Source: Evernia prunastri
Lineage: Eukaryota > Ascomycota > Lecanoromycetes > Lecanorales > Parmeliaceae
Direction of reading: 5' to 3'
Length of the DNA stretch: 64,000 nt
NCBI GenBank assembly: GCA_003184365.1
Contig: NKYR01000091.1
Location: forward strand, 107,512-171,511
In this document: positions 1 to 11,690 of the stretch, in pieces
How the letters are laid out: each line of letters begins with the position of its first letter
Numbering within the stretch: the first letter of the stretch is position 1
Position numbers and translations under genes: made by a program
The notes under the pieces: model-generated
Database searches by the model: none
What the model was told of the DNA's origin: nothing
Seen by the model: the letters and a program-made list of their open reading frames with translations, nothing else

Positions 1-367
1 GGGCGATGGATGAAGTGGCGAGAGTGGAAGCGACTGATTCTGCCCATTGGGGGATGCCTTGGCCCGTGTCGATGATAAGTCTTGATGGGCCTGTACCGAC
101 GATGTAGGTATTTGTTCCTTGGAGTGTAAACTGGAGACAGCGTTAGTCGCTGGGGAGCCTTGCGAGAGCAAGCAAACTTGGATTATTGGGAAGGTGTGGG
201 CTGATGGTTACCTTGCCTGCATTTTGACCCAGCAAACGAATCACTCGAGGGCTCAGTCGCTCCACCTCCTCTAGGTTGGGCAAGTGCTTTTGCTGCGATG
301 AGAGGTAGTCCTCAAAAGCACAAGCATTGAGCGTTTTGTTGATCTGACGGTAGCCTCCTGCACCCAT
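1..367 (-). CDS. ACP thioesterase of the metallo-beta-lactamase fold (atrochrysone carboxyl ACP thioesterase-like), 5' part only
   Basis: The gene runs off the left edge; only about the first 95 residues are visible. The ATG is at 365..367. Exon 1 (212..367) ends in GQNAGK, then an 81-bp phase-0 GT..AG intron (131..211), then exon 2 (1..130) resumes with [16 protein letters not shown] and reads [12 protein letters not shown]. This start is that of the discrete thioesterases of the MdpF/AptB/GedB type, which in known pathways hydrolyse the product off non-reducing PKSs that lack their own release domain. The neighbouring PKS indeed ends in an ACP with no thioesterase. The HxHxDH zinc motif should lie beyond the edge and cannot be checked. 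The gene is head-to-head with the PKS and no stop is seen in the visible part. Confidence 0.88.
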
Positions 368-793
368 TTTGAATGACTACGAGTGACAAATGAAGCGGGT
401 TCTTTTTGACCTGGGGGGGGAGACGCTATTGACCTTTATCGGCCTACAAACTGAGTCAAAACTATCAGAAGGATTCACCGACGAGAACTTTTCCGTTCGG
501 AGTTCACTGGAGTATCATCGGTGTGCTACTCCGAGATGCAATGCCGAATATAGGCAGCTGCGATGAGGTCAGAGCTGGATTTCCACAAAGCCGTGTAATT
601 TACAGCAGATTTGCATTCTGTTTCGGAATATTGATCAATGACACCATAATCGATCGACATGCACGGGACCCGAAATGATCCTTGTGACTCCTGGATTATG
701 GTTAAAGATGGCTCTTCTTGCTCGAGTTCGCACTCCACATCTACCATGCCCATCGACACGCCACCTTCATGTTCTCTATGTGAATCTCGCAAG
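368..793. promoter_or_regulatory. Divergent promoter between thioesterase and PKS, with two CGG-type inverted sites
   Basis: These 426 bp separate two divergent start codons and must hold both promoters. Two inverted CGG arrangements of the kind bound by Zn2Cys6 dimers are visible: TCCG-TT-CGGA at 492..501 and TCGG-N9-CCGA at 518..534. The cluster encodes an AflR-type Zn2Cys6 protein at 12.7-14.0 kb, so binding by that protein is a reasonable inference, but the spacing does not match the AflR consensus TCG-N5-CGA exactly. A run of eight G lies at about 413..420. Confidence 0.45.
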
Positions 794-3700
794 ATGAAAG
801 TCATTTACTTTAGCAACGAGTTTCCGCACGATGACCTACAAGATCTACTTCGCCTGCTGCACAACCACAGCAAAGATAGACGTCACGCTGTCCTGTCTAG
901 GTTCATTGACGAAGCTACTCTGGCCATTCGCGACGAAGTACGGCGGTTACCTACCGCACTCAAAAGCTTGATCCCGCCTTTCGAGACAGTTTTGAGTCTT
1001 GCAGATCATTCAGAACTCCGCAAAGGGCCACTCTCTGGATCTGTAGACGGAGTCTAACTTTGCGTAGTCGAGCTGGCGACATTCATAGGGTACTTAGTAT
1101 CCATCCTTTCAAGCGTTCATGAAGTGTTCTCATTGACGCTGCTAGATACCATGAAAACTCCCCTGACAAATTCGACTTCGATTCTGTAAACACTTGTCTC
1201 ACGGGCTTAGGCATCGGTCTATTGGCATCAGCCGCAGTCTCATTATCACCAACTTTGGCAGACATCGTCCTTGCTGGTGCTGAAGTAGTGCGTGTTGCCT
1301 TCCGCCTTGGTGTTGTAGTAGATGAGGTATCGCAAAACTTGGAGCCGCGCGACTTGACAGGCTCACCGGATAGTTGGGCCTTTGTGGTACCGGATGTCGC
1401 GGTAGATGACGTTCAAAAAGAGCTCGACTCGATACATACAGGGGAGGTCAGTTTGAATTTGTCTCGTCCTGCAGTCACACGTAGTGACCAATACTCTAGA
1501 AAATACCCGAATCCAGCAAGGTCTTCATCAGCGCACTGAGTCGAACTTCAGTGACTGTAAGCGGCCCGCCATCCAGACTGAAAGCTCTTTTCCTTCGTTC
1601 GGAATTTTTCCGTGATCGCAAATCCATCACCCTGCCTGTCTACGGAGGTCTGTGTCACGCGAAACACATTTACACTAAGCAGAATGTGGATCGTGTTGTT
1701 CGAACAAGCTCAATGGATTTATTGAATTCCAAATTCCCACCGGAGATACCCATCTTTTCGACCGGTACAGGAAGACCATACCAGGCAGAGAACGCGAGAG
1801 GAATGTTTGAACAAATCATCTCGGAACTCCTTACTCAGCCAATCCAATGGGATAACGTTATCCAGGGTGTAGTCGAGCGTGCCAACAATACCGCAGCTTC
1901 CGAGTGCCAGCTGCTTGTCTTTCGAATCTCCCTTCCCATCCATGATTTACTGGCAGCTTTGAAATCCGGACCCCAGCCGTTCGAAACGTCGACACAGGAC
2001 CTCGTGCCGTGGGTTGTCAAGAAACCTATAAACGAAGGAGCGCCTAGAGGGACGATGCAATCCAAAATCGCGATCGTGGGTATGTCATGTAGGATGCCCG
2101 GAGGAGCGACAGACACTGAAAAATTCTGGGACATTCTGGAACAAGGTCTGGACGTACATAGAAAGATACCGGCTGATAGATTCGATGTAAGGACACATTG
2201 TGATCCTACTGGAAAAAGGCTCAATACCGGCCAAACTCCGTATGGCTGCTTCATTGACGAACCTGGCCTTTTTGACGCACCTTTTTTCAATATGTCACCT
2301 CGCGAAGCGCAGCAAACTGATCCGATGCAGCGACTTGCCTTAGTCACAGCCTACGAAGCTCTTGAGAGAGCGGGTTACGTCGCGAACCGAACAGCTGCGA
2401 CGAACTTGCACCGTATTGGGACATTCTACGGCCAAGCCAGTGATGACTATCGTGAAGTCAATTCGGCTCAGGAAATTAGCACTTACTTCATACCAGGCGG
2501 ATGTCGTGCGTTCGGTCCAGGACGCATCAACTATTTCTTTAAGTTCTCGGGACCGAGTATTAGCTGTGATACCGCTTGTTCTTCAAGTTTGGCAACAATA
2601 CAGGTCCGAGTGATGTCTTCGCCTTTAACAAATGAAGAACAGTACTAATGCTTCTATATAGATGGCTTGTACCTCGCTCTGGAGCGGCGATACAGACACC
2701 GTGGTAGCTGGAGGAATGAACATTCTGACTAATTCCGACGCTTTTGCTGGTCTCAGTAATGGTCATTTCCTTTCAAAGACTCCTAATGCATGTAAAACTT
2801 GGGACTCCGAAGCCGATGGCTACTGTCGGGCAGATGGCATTGGATCGATCGTAATGAAGAGACTCGACGATGCGGAAGCAGATAACGACAATATCCTCGG
2901 CGTTATCCTTGCGACTGCGACGAATCATTCGGCTGAGGCCATTTCCATCACCCATCCTCACGCAGGGGCTCAATCTTATTTATATAGGCAAGTAATGAGC
3001 AGAGCAGGGGTGGATCCCCTTGATGTTAATTTTGTAGAAATGCACGGCACTGGCACCCAAGCCGGCGATTCGGTTGAGATACAGTCTATCAGCGATGTTT
3101 TTGCTCCAATCACGAAGCGTCGCAGCCCAAAACAGCCCCTCTACATTGGCGCTGTCAAGTCGAACGTCGGTCATGGAGAAGCTGTTGCTGGAGTGACGGC
3201 TCTACTAAAAGTTCTACTTATGTTTCAGAAAAGCGCTATACCACCACATGTAGGCATCAAAAATAGCATCAACCCTGGGTTTCCGAAAGATTTGGATAAG
3301 CGAAACCTTCGAATTCCTTACGAGAAACAACAGTAGCCTCACTTACCTGGGAAGAAACGTGTTGCTGTTGTGAACAACTTCAGTGCCGCTGGTGGTAATA
3401 CGACCCTCGCGATTGAAGAAGCACCCATAAAAGAGACTTACGAAACAGCCTCTCGCTCAACTCACGTCATCGCCGTATCTGCCAAAAGCAAAGTATCGAT
3501 GAAAGGAAACCTTGAGCGCTTCATTGCTTATCTAGACGCAAACCCAGATGTTTCGTTACAGAATCTTTCGTACTCAACGACAGCTCGACGGTATCACCAT
3601 AATTATCGCGTGGCAGTATCTGCATCGAGCACTGCGCAATTGAGGAAGCAGCTCGCGCCCTGTCTTGAATCAGTCGACTCACACAAACCGATCCCGACGA

Positions 3701-6356
3701 CGGGCCCGCCCCCTATCGCATTCGCTTTCACCGGCCAGGGATCGTCTCACAAGTCAATGAACCTGGAGTTGTTTCATGATTCCCCCTATTTTCAATCTCA
3801 AGTTCTGCATTTGGACTCTCTCGCTCAAGGACAGGGCTTTCCGTCATTCATCCAAGCGATCGATGGGAGTTATCCACAGGATCGTGCACACACACCAGTC
3901 GTCACACAGCTTGCTCTCGTCTGCACTGAGATCGCACTCGCTAAGTATTGGGGCTCTCTCGGCGTGAAGCCTAATGTTGTCATCGGACACAGCCTAGGGG
4001 AATACGCAGCCTTACATGTAGCTGGCGTACTCTCAGCTAGTGACACCATCTATTTAGTTGGCCAAAGAGCTAGGCTTCTTGAGAAGAAATGTCAAATTGG
4101 CAGCCACAAGATGCTGGCTGTGCGCGGTTCGCTTGCCGATATAAAGAAGAGCGCTGGCGGCAGGTCGTACGAGATTGCCTGTATCAATGGACGAGACGAC
4201 ACTGTGATCAGCGGAACTCGACAACAGATTGATGCGATATCTGGACCTTTGCAATCGGACGGCTTCAGGTGCCTCAGTCTAGACGTCGCCTTTGCATTCC
4301 ACTCGGAACAAACAGATCCTATTCTTGACGAGTTCGAGGATATTGCAAAGAGTGGTGTCCTCTTCCAGGCGCCAAATCTGCCTGTTATATCACCTCTGCT
4401 AAGCAAGGTTATTTTCGACAACAAGACTGTGAATGCAAACTACGTGCGACGTGCCACCCGGGAGCCGGTCAATTTTCTCTCCGGGCTCGAAATAGCGCAG
4501 GTATTCTCTACTATCGACGAAAAGACCGTCTGGGTCGAGATCGGACCTCATCCTGTCTGCATGGGCTTCGTCAAAGCCACGCTTCCGTCGGTCAATGTCG
4601 CTGTTCCCTCCCTTCGCAGAGGCGAGGATAATTGGATGACCATCGCGAAGAGTCTTAGTGCCCTACATTGCGCTGGAGTAGAAATTGAATGGTCTGAATT
4701 TCATCGCCCTTTCGAAAGAGGACTCCGCCTCTTGGACCTACCGACGTATTTTTGGAATGACAAAACCTATTGGCTTATGTACAATGGAGATTGGGCACTT
4801 ACCAAAGGTAACACTTACTACGATGCCGAAAAGGAAGTCACGGCGGCACGAGTAATGCCTCTGCCGAGATCTAGTTTGAGAACTTCGACCGTACAGCAGA
4901 TTATCGAGGAAAACTTCCAGGGATCAACTGGGAAGGTGGTTATGCAGGCGGATTTGATGCAGCCAGAATTTCTTGCGGCGGCTAATGGACACAGTATGAA
5001 CGGTTGTGGTGTGGTGACATCTGTAAGTCAATCCCATTCCGTCGACTTGGTTAACATAGTCGCTGATGACGGTGCTTACTTTGTGTATAGTCTATTCATG
5101 CAGACATTGCATACACCCTTGGATATTATCTTTACAGAAAGCTCAAGCCGGATATCAAAATCTTTGGGATGAATGCGGCCAATCTGGAAGTTCTAAAGGG
5201 CCTCGTGGCGCAGAAGAGCCCCAAAACGCATCAGCTCATCCAAGTTTCCGCTGTCACTGCAGATATCCACTCGGGTACCGTCGATCTCAAATGGCATACT
5301 GTTCACTCCAACGGCACAGTCGACGACCCTTTCGCCAGCGCCAATATCTACTATGGTGACCCCGATGAATGGCTCACATCCTGGGTCCCCAGCACTCATC
5401 TAGTTCAAGGCCGCATCCAAACCCTGGAGCGGCTGGCTGAAGAAGGTACTGCTAACAGAATCTCCCATAGCATGGCCTACCGTCTTTTTGCCAACAGTCT
5501 TGTCGACTACAACGCCAAATATCGCGGCATGCAGTCCGTAATCCTTCACGAACTCGAAGCCGTTGCCGACGTCATTCTTACAACAGACAAAGCTGGCTCG
5601 TGGACAGTCCCACCCTATTTTATTGATAGTGTCGCGCATCTCGCCGGTTTCGTTATGAACGTCTCCGACACCGTTGACACTAAGGCAAACTTCTACGTCA
5701 CCCCCGGCTGGGGTACTATGCGTTTCGCGCGCCCTCTTGTCGCAGGGGGTAAATACCGCTCCTATGTCAAAATGATACCGTCAACCGAAGACCCCAGTCT
5801 CTACCTTGGCGACGTCTACATCTTGCAGGATGGCACCATCATTGGCATGGTCGGTGGCATACAATTCCGCCGGTACCCACGCATCCTCCTCAACCGCTTC
5901 TTTTCTGCCCCAGATGAGGCGTCCAAATCTCATGCCACTGTGGCAGCAGTATCAACATCGAAGCCAGCATCTGCTCATTTGGAAACAGGCCCCAAATCCG
6001 CGGTAGTCACACAAGCTGTCCCCTCTACAGAACTCGCACTTGCAAAATCCACCTCAGAGTTGGACACGGTTCCGGTCACGGTTCCAACGACAGTTCACGC
6101 TAGTGCCCCGGTCCCTCTTGAGTCTGACAGTATATCCGCCAGAGCCATCGCGCTGATAGCTGAGGAAGCTGCGATCGAGCTCGAGGACCTTCAAGATGAA
6201 GCAAGCTTTGGAAGCCTGGGCATTGATAGCTTGATGAGTCTAGTTCTTGCCGAGAAGTTCCGAGATGAGCTAGGTGTTACAGTTTGGGGGAGTCTATTTC
6301 TAGAGTATCCGACCTTGGGAGATTTGAAAGGTTGGTTGGAAGAATATTACAGCTAG
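794..6356 (+). pseudogene. Non-reducing polyketide synthase (SAT-KS-AT-PT-ACP, atrochrysone type) with two in-frame stop codons
   Basis: Exons 794..1089, 1146..1446, 1500..2603, 2662..5022 and 5091..6356 give a 1,776-codon frame, the usual length for atrochrysone carboxylic acid synthases. Domains in order: SAT (codons ~1-370); KS from ~388 with Cys559 (DTACSSS), His695 (HGTGTQAGD) and His738 (SNVGHGEA); AT with Ser1011 (GHSLGEYAA); PT with His1344 ([12 protein letters not shown]) and Asp1533 (FIDSVAH); one ACP with Ser1734 (LGIDSLMSL); no thioesterase, consistent with the MbL thioesterase gene alongside. Two stops interrupt it: TAA at 1055..1057 (codon 88, SAT) and TAG at 3334..3336 (codon 792, after KS). 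Both lie inside recognisable homology with the frame unchanged on each side. The start was chosen because family resemblance begins at [15 protein letters not shown]; an upstream in-frame ATG at 659 adds unlike sequence. Recent inactivation, sequence error or readthrough all remain possible. Confidence 0.85.
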
Positions 6357-7184
6357 ACGGGGAAAGGCAGTTGGCCGTTAAGATTGTGTTATAGATCATT
6401 GGATTGGAGAAGATAGCGATTTACTATTCGTTGGTCTTTGGCTTTTGGTCGTCGAGACTGAGGCTGGTGACGGGATGCTCAAGCCCGAACACACTCTTTT
6501 ATGAGCATCCCTTATCGTCTTTTATGAAGACACTCTTTAATCTTTGGTATAGGCTTAAACTTGTTGGACCTTTTATAGACACGTATTGAACATAGATCCT
6601 TAGTCACTGCACAATTTGACATCACCGTTGCCTCCACTTTCTCGAGTGACTAAACTTTCAGTCGACCTCAAAGACATCCTTTCCCAAACTCACAGATTCA
6701 CCCATCCCCCCTAATCCCCTCCCCAAAAAACCGCCCTCCCCTTCTTTTCTACCCCAAAACCTGCACCAACCCACAAACCACCAATTCAGTCATCTCACGG
6801 AGATCCAAAAGCGTCGCTAAAATACATTCCGACCTCCCGTTGTAGAACTGCGAATTACACACGACCACGGAATCCATCTTCTCCGCGTATCCCGAGTCTA
6901 CATTCTAAAGCCCGATGATCCACGCAGTGACGCACCACCAACTCCTGAAGCTAAGTCCCATAGGCTCGAAAAGAGGCCGAATTGCTCCCAAGAGCCGAGG
7001 CTCGCGATCTCCGGCCTTTGCAGCCTTCGGCTTCCGAGGCTTAAGCCACTATCCGTCATCTACAAGTTGCTCCCTAACGCAAGCACCATCTTTCAATCCC
7101 AGCCGTCAAATGTCATAATTAGACTTCATAAAGCCACTCTACACGAGTTACCACTCTGACACCCGGCTAGAACCGCCAGCCAGC
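6357..7184. other. Intergenic, no gene seen
   Basis: This lies between the PKS stop and the EthD gene. Short open frames here have no recognisable motif. A C-rich, G-poor tract at about 6690..6790 resembles the pyrimidine-rich stretches common before fungal start sites and may belong to the EthD promoter. Confidence 0.4.
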
Positions 7185-7949
7185 ATGGTCTCCCCCTCCA
7201 CGTCGCCAATGGGCATCCAGGAACCTTTGAGCGCATCAAAAAGCCAACTCCTTTGCCTGACCATCTGTGGCTACCGGAAGCCAGGCATGAGCGAAGAAGA
7301 CTACAGGTATCATATGACCCAGGTTTCGGCGCCGATGACACGCGATTTGATGGTGAAATACGGCGTCGTGCGGTGGACGATGGTGGGTCCCCTCTGCCTC
7401 TGTCGCAACCATTTTCTCCTCCCCTATCTCTCTGATCTTCGGAGCTGAACAAGGACTTGCGGCTGCTCCTCCAACATCCATTGCTGGATTTTGACAAGAC
7501 TGAGTACAAACGCAACGACTTGCTGACGGAAACCCCCAAGATTCACAACACCACCGCCACGCGAGCGCTTATGTCCCAGCTCTACGACCCGCAATTTGCC
7601 AACGTGGCGGACTTCGACTGCTTCAGTCAGGCTGTTTTCAGGAGCCTGGACGACTATAAAAGGATGAAAGAGGATGCGTGGTACAAGGAGTATTTGGTAG
7701 GAGATCATGAGAAGTTTGCTGATACAAAGAGAAGCAAGTAAGTCTAATTATCATAACACACTTCTTTTGTGATCGCGTATCAAGGCGAGGCGGAGAGGAC
7801 CGACGTTATAGGTGGATGGGCAAAGTTATGATTGCTGGAATGAAATGGACAAGAAAATGACACTGACTATTTCCGGTGGTAGGATGACCATTGGATGGAT
7901 CGAGGAGTTTGTAAGGGATAAAGCGGTCGTTGATGGGATGGAGGGTTAA
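7185..7949 (+). CDS. EthD-domain protein, predicted atrochrysone carboxylic acid decarboxylase
   Basis: Three exons (7185..7382, 7541..7737, 7883..7949) give 153 residues. The EthD (dimeric ferredoxin-like barrel) pattern is clear: [20 protein letters not shown] near the start, [19 protein letters not shown] at the end of exon 1, then [19 protein letters not shown] and [13 protein letters not shown] with a short last exon [10 protein letters not shown]. Both introns have GT..AG ends and CTGAC/CTGAC-like branch sequences. In emodin and monodictyphenone clusters small EthD proteins of this type (the first half of the MdpH locus) are linked to decarboxylation of atrochrysone carboxylic acid, and here it sits between the PKS and the anthrone oxygenase. 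The frame is intact. The role is inferred from family and context. Confidence 0.85.
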
Positions 7950-9353
7950 TGGATGACTTAGTAACAGGCACGGATAGTACGAAGCAGGCAACTGATTGTG
8001 GTTCACGCCTTTTCACGGCAGAAAGATAAAGAAATTGCGAGTTTACCTGCTCGAAATGCTAGTCAAGCTACATATCGAGTAGAGACAGAATACTAGAAAC
8101 AGCAGGGTATAGAAGAAATTGTCGTGCGTTCATATGACCCAGCGCCTTGTGCTAAAACCTGTCAACGTCTTCATCCGCAGCTGCCAGACCAATAATCTTC
8201 TTTCACCCTTCAAGGCTCCTCGAGAGTCATACCCCAATCTGAGTCTCTGGTGCTGCGGTATCCTGGTCGTTGCTTGACTGCTGACTGGCGACGGTGTACT
8301 ACTATAGGACTTAGGGGCATTGCATGAATGAGGGGCGCCTGGCTTCACTGACATTGCAAGGTCCTTACCTAGAGTTATTGAAACTTAGCCCTGACGTCAA
8401 TCTAAACATGGTTTGATTCGAGTTTGAGCAGGCTAACAAGACCCTTCAAACGTGGGCCGGTCATACAACTCTCCCAATAAACCTACGTAGGGCCCTACAC
8501 CCTGTTTCTCGTGCCATGGCTGGACTAGATCGACCGATTGAGATCCAAGAGTCCAATAAGATTTACTCGCCATCCCAAAGGTCTCGAGCTTCCTTGCTCT
8601 AAGAATGGTTTATAAATATCATGGCTATAGCTCGCGAAGGTGTCAAGATATTGCTTCTATTGTATAAGGCTTGTTGACAATTTACATATAAGTCTTGGCG
8701 TGAGATTGGTCTTCGGGGTTCTCTTTTTCGAACTATGTTAATTCGTGAACAGCATATAGGCCCTTTTTGAGAACGGTCCTTTGCAACTAAGGCGTAAACT
8801 CATTAAAGGTACTAAGAGCCAACTCGACAGCGGATTTTGGACTGCTCCTGATCCTAAAAGACTGTACATTGAGGACAAGTTCACATCTAGAAAAGATTAA
8901 TCTACCTAGCTGTCTCTTTAGTCTGAACGTAACAGCCATTGAATCTCAATGGTCTCACCACAAGGGAATTGTGAGAAGAAGAAGACCCTATCTCGGTATT
9001 TACTTGCTGACATATCATTATCACACGCGGAAAGATGCATTTCGGGCCGAGATACTCTGACATCGGGAATGCGATAGGCAACGGGGAGCGACACAAGCCT
9101 CCGCCGATGAGCACCAATACACCCTCATGTGATGCGTAACCCGAAATGGTATTTTTTACCTCTGGTCAAGGATCGTGAAACATTTCTTGCCGTGACTCAA
9201 GTAGCGAAGGCTTCCAGTCGCTGCAATCGTACCCGCTTTCTTTTCCGTATTTCATCCTATATTCTTCACTTGAAAGGAAAAGACGCAATTATATATATCC
9301 TGTCTCTCCCCCTCACCGTAGCAAGATTCCCATAGTCCGTCCTCGCCTCCACC
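7950..9353. other. Intergenic, no gene seen
   Basis: About 1.4 kb with stop codons in all frames and only short open frames. It must include the promoter of the DUF1772 gene. No RNA gene or repeat was recognised. Confidence 0.4.
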
Positions 9354-9946
9354 ATGTCGGCCCAGGTCATCCCCTTGAAAATAGGCTCTGAAGCCATCGC
9401 TGTAATCACAGGTTCATTCCTATCTGGTCAGTATCTATCACTCTGCCCCCTTCCTCCCACCCTTTAACATCATCACTTAGACTAACAACCTCACTTACCT
9501 GCCTAGGCGCCATGACATCCCTCTCCCTCCTCGTCGTCCCCGTCCTCCTCGATACCAACACCGGCCAACCCTCCCAGCTCGCTACGCAATGGGTCCGGGT
9601 CTACCACTACGGCCACCAAATCTACCCTGCCATGGCCGTCACGACGTGCCTGTTGTATGGTTTCGCCGCAGTCACGAAGCATGGCGCTGGGAGTCCGTGG
9701 CAAGTGTTTGCGGTGGCGGCAGCTATGACGTTGGGTATGGTGCCTTTTACGTGGGTTTTTATGTCTGGCACGAACAGCAAGTTGTTTTTTAGGGCAGAGG
9801 GGACGGGAGAGGTCGGAAAAGATGGAGAAGGAGAGGTGAGGGGACTCGTGTCGAAGTGGTCTGCGTTGAACTATGTGAGGTCGCTATTCCCATTTGCAGG
9901 AGCGGTCATGGGGTTGATCGGAAGTTTCGAGCTTGTTGTATTTTAG
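9354..9946 (+). CDS. DUF1772 membrane protein, predicted anthrone oxygenase
   Basis: Two exons (9354..9426, 9507..9946) with an 80-bp intron give 170 residues. The protein is hydrophobic with about four membrane segments: IAVITGSFLSGAMTSLSLLV at the start, PAMAVTTCLLYGFAAV, FAVAAAMTLGMVPFTWVF and a C-terminal LFPFAGAVMGLIGSFELVV. The spacing and the GAMTSLS and MVPFTWVFM stretches fit the DUF1772 family, whose members in aflatoxin, monodictyphenone and geodin clusters (HypC, the second half of MdpH, GedH) oxidise anthrones to anthraquinones without a known cofactor. Its neighbours, an EthD protein and an NR-PKS, support that reading. The ATG at 9354 follows a good purine-poor fungal leader (CCTCCACC). 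Confidence 0.85.
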
Positions 9947-10907
9947 AAAAGCAGAGGGAGGGAAGGGTTTGCTCGTGTTCTTCGTTGATCGCGTCTCTGT
10001 TCTTACAGGGGTGGAACCTTGTCCAGCGTTAGAGTAGGGGTTCCCATCGTCGGACAGGAAATGCCGGCTTTTTACCCAGCATCTAAGAATCCCTCCTTAT
10101 GGCTCATCGTAGTTTGCGATAAAGAAACATTTACAGCGAGACACACCTGTGGTGATCTGAAAGAATAGAAAATGTAGGCTAAAGGCCGTTAGCTATGAGG
10201 GATAATCGGAAATGATAGAGAGAGAATTAGTGGGAAGGAGGGAGACCCAGTGACAAAACTTCACGAAAAGCCTTGCGTCGTGGCCGACATGTCACGTGGA
10301 TTCTTGAATCTGGAGCTTCATTTGAAAATCACTATCATGCAGTACATGCGCGAGCTCAGGCATTAGGTCTAGTCTGAAATCAACAGATTTCATGAATCAC
10401 ATAGCCCCCTGACATTAAGCAATTGAGGTGCAAAGAGAATGGGAGGAACTTGTGATCTGCCTTATGTTGTACGTTCTGGGCTCATCAGCAATGCCATGTT
10501 TGTCGTCATACTTCTCCAAATTTCTGCCATTGGTCACGTTTCACAAGGCTGCGCACTGTGATCGAACAGGCAAGGGTCGATGGAGTGCACCAACTCTGCA
10601 GGCCCCGCTACCTGTCTTAACAGGCAAGGAAGCAATGACAGGTGGCTGTCCTTTTGATATATGCTGAGCGCTAAACGATTCACGGTGACCGCGCGGTGGT
10701 CTGCAACTCCTACAAAAACCCGAACCGTCAATGCATCAGCATCCAGTGCAGCTCAGTCGTGCTCCGCGCAGGTTCAAAATACCCTCAGGGCAGAAATATT
10801 TGGTGACTGTAGCCCGCTGTATCAACTGACTACTACTTATGTCTCGTCACAAGCCGAAATGTACCCATGCTCAGTGTAGGCCAACTAACAATTCTTGATA
10901 TTCGCTA
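9947..10907. other. Convergent intergenic region, no gene seen
   Basis: This lies between the stop of the DUF1772 gene and the stop of the minus-strand NmrA-like gene. It holds both 3' flanks and no recognisable coding, RNA or repeat feature. Confidence 0.4.
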
Positions 10908-11690
10908 CTAACCCAAGAGTGGAAGATAAGGATGTAGCCACGGAAAGAAGTGCCTCAGAAGGCTGACAAAAAACAAAAACGGTAGTCCTGGTGGGACCTT
11001 CGCACTTCCTCCGCTGTTGTTCACACTAACATTCTTCATATCGTAGCGATTGTCGGAGTCCTCAGCCGCTTCGACCATACCGGCAGCTAAGTCAAGGTAT
11101 GAAACGAAGGTCTCCTGCTCGTCGAAATCGAGTCTGTGACCCCTCTGCCGGTCAAGAGCCAAGCCACCGGGTTTGATGAAGATAGTCGAAAGCCAGCCTT
11201 GCTCAGCACGCAACATACGCTCTTGCAACCTCAAATCTTCGTAGATGTTCGAGTTGGCCCGCAACAAAACCCAATGGAACCATCCCGGGATATTGCAACA
11301 AAGCTCGTCCGTGAGGCTGGAGGAAGATAGCACGACGATCTTTGGTAGCTTTGTACGCGGATTCGCCTCCGCTTTGAGTTTTGCTAGGGCGGATACGAGG
11401 GTGATGGTAGTATCCTGGGAAAGACGGCAGCCAGGCACATTGTCATTCATAGAGACAGCAAGGAATGCAGCTTTACAGCCACGGATGCAGCTCGCGAACA
11501 AGTCTGCATTGTCAAGCTGCCCTTCGAAAATCTGCACATGGTTGGTCTCCACGGCTTCAGGGAACATGCGTGTGAGCTTTGCTTTGTTGCGGCAGTAAGC
11601 GTGTATGTTGGTGTTATGAGACTGAAGAAGCACTTGAATCAGTGAGCTGCCACAGTTACCGGTGGCACCAAAAATGGCGTAGTCGGTCAT
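10908..11690 (-). CDS. NmrA-like/atypical SDR NAD(P)-binding oxidoreductase (AvfA/MdpK-like)
   Basis: A single exon of 260 residues. It opens MTDYAIFGATGNCGSSLIQ, an N-terminal Rossmann fold with the GxxGxxG-type nucleotide loop of atypical SDR/NmrA proteins, followed by a YCRNKAKL basic stretch that usually selects NADP(H), then KIVVLSSSSL on the next beta strand. There is no clear YxxxK catalytic pair. Size and pattern match the averufin oxidase AvfA/OrdB/MdpK group found in aflatoxin, dothistromin and monodictyphenone clusters, where members act on anthraquinone-derived intermediates. Its place between the anthrone oxygenase and the AflR-like regulator supports a tailoring role. The substrate is unknown. 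The C-terminal 35 residues are proline- and aromatic-rich and may be a membrane-associating tail. Confidence 0.8.
   Translation of the reverse strand: MTDYAIFGATGNCGSSLIQVLLQSHNTNIHAYCRNKAKLTRMFPEAVETNHVQIFEGQLDNADLFASCIRGCKAAFLAVSMNDNVPGCRLSQDTTITLVSALAKLKAEANPRTKLPKIVVLSSSSLTDELCCNIPGWFHWVLLRANSNIYEDLRLQERMLRAEQGWLSTIFIKPGGLALDRQRGHRLDFDEQETFVSYLDLAAGMVEAAEDSDNRYDMKNVSVNNSGGSAKVPPGLPFLFFVSLLRHFFPWLHPYLPLLG

Noticed and set aside
659..793. An upstream in-frame ATG extending the PKS by 45 residues
   Set aside because: The extra residues (low-complexity Ser/Cys) do not resemble PKS starts, while family resemblance begins exactly at the ATG at 794.
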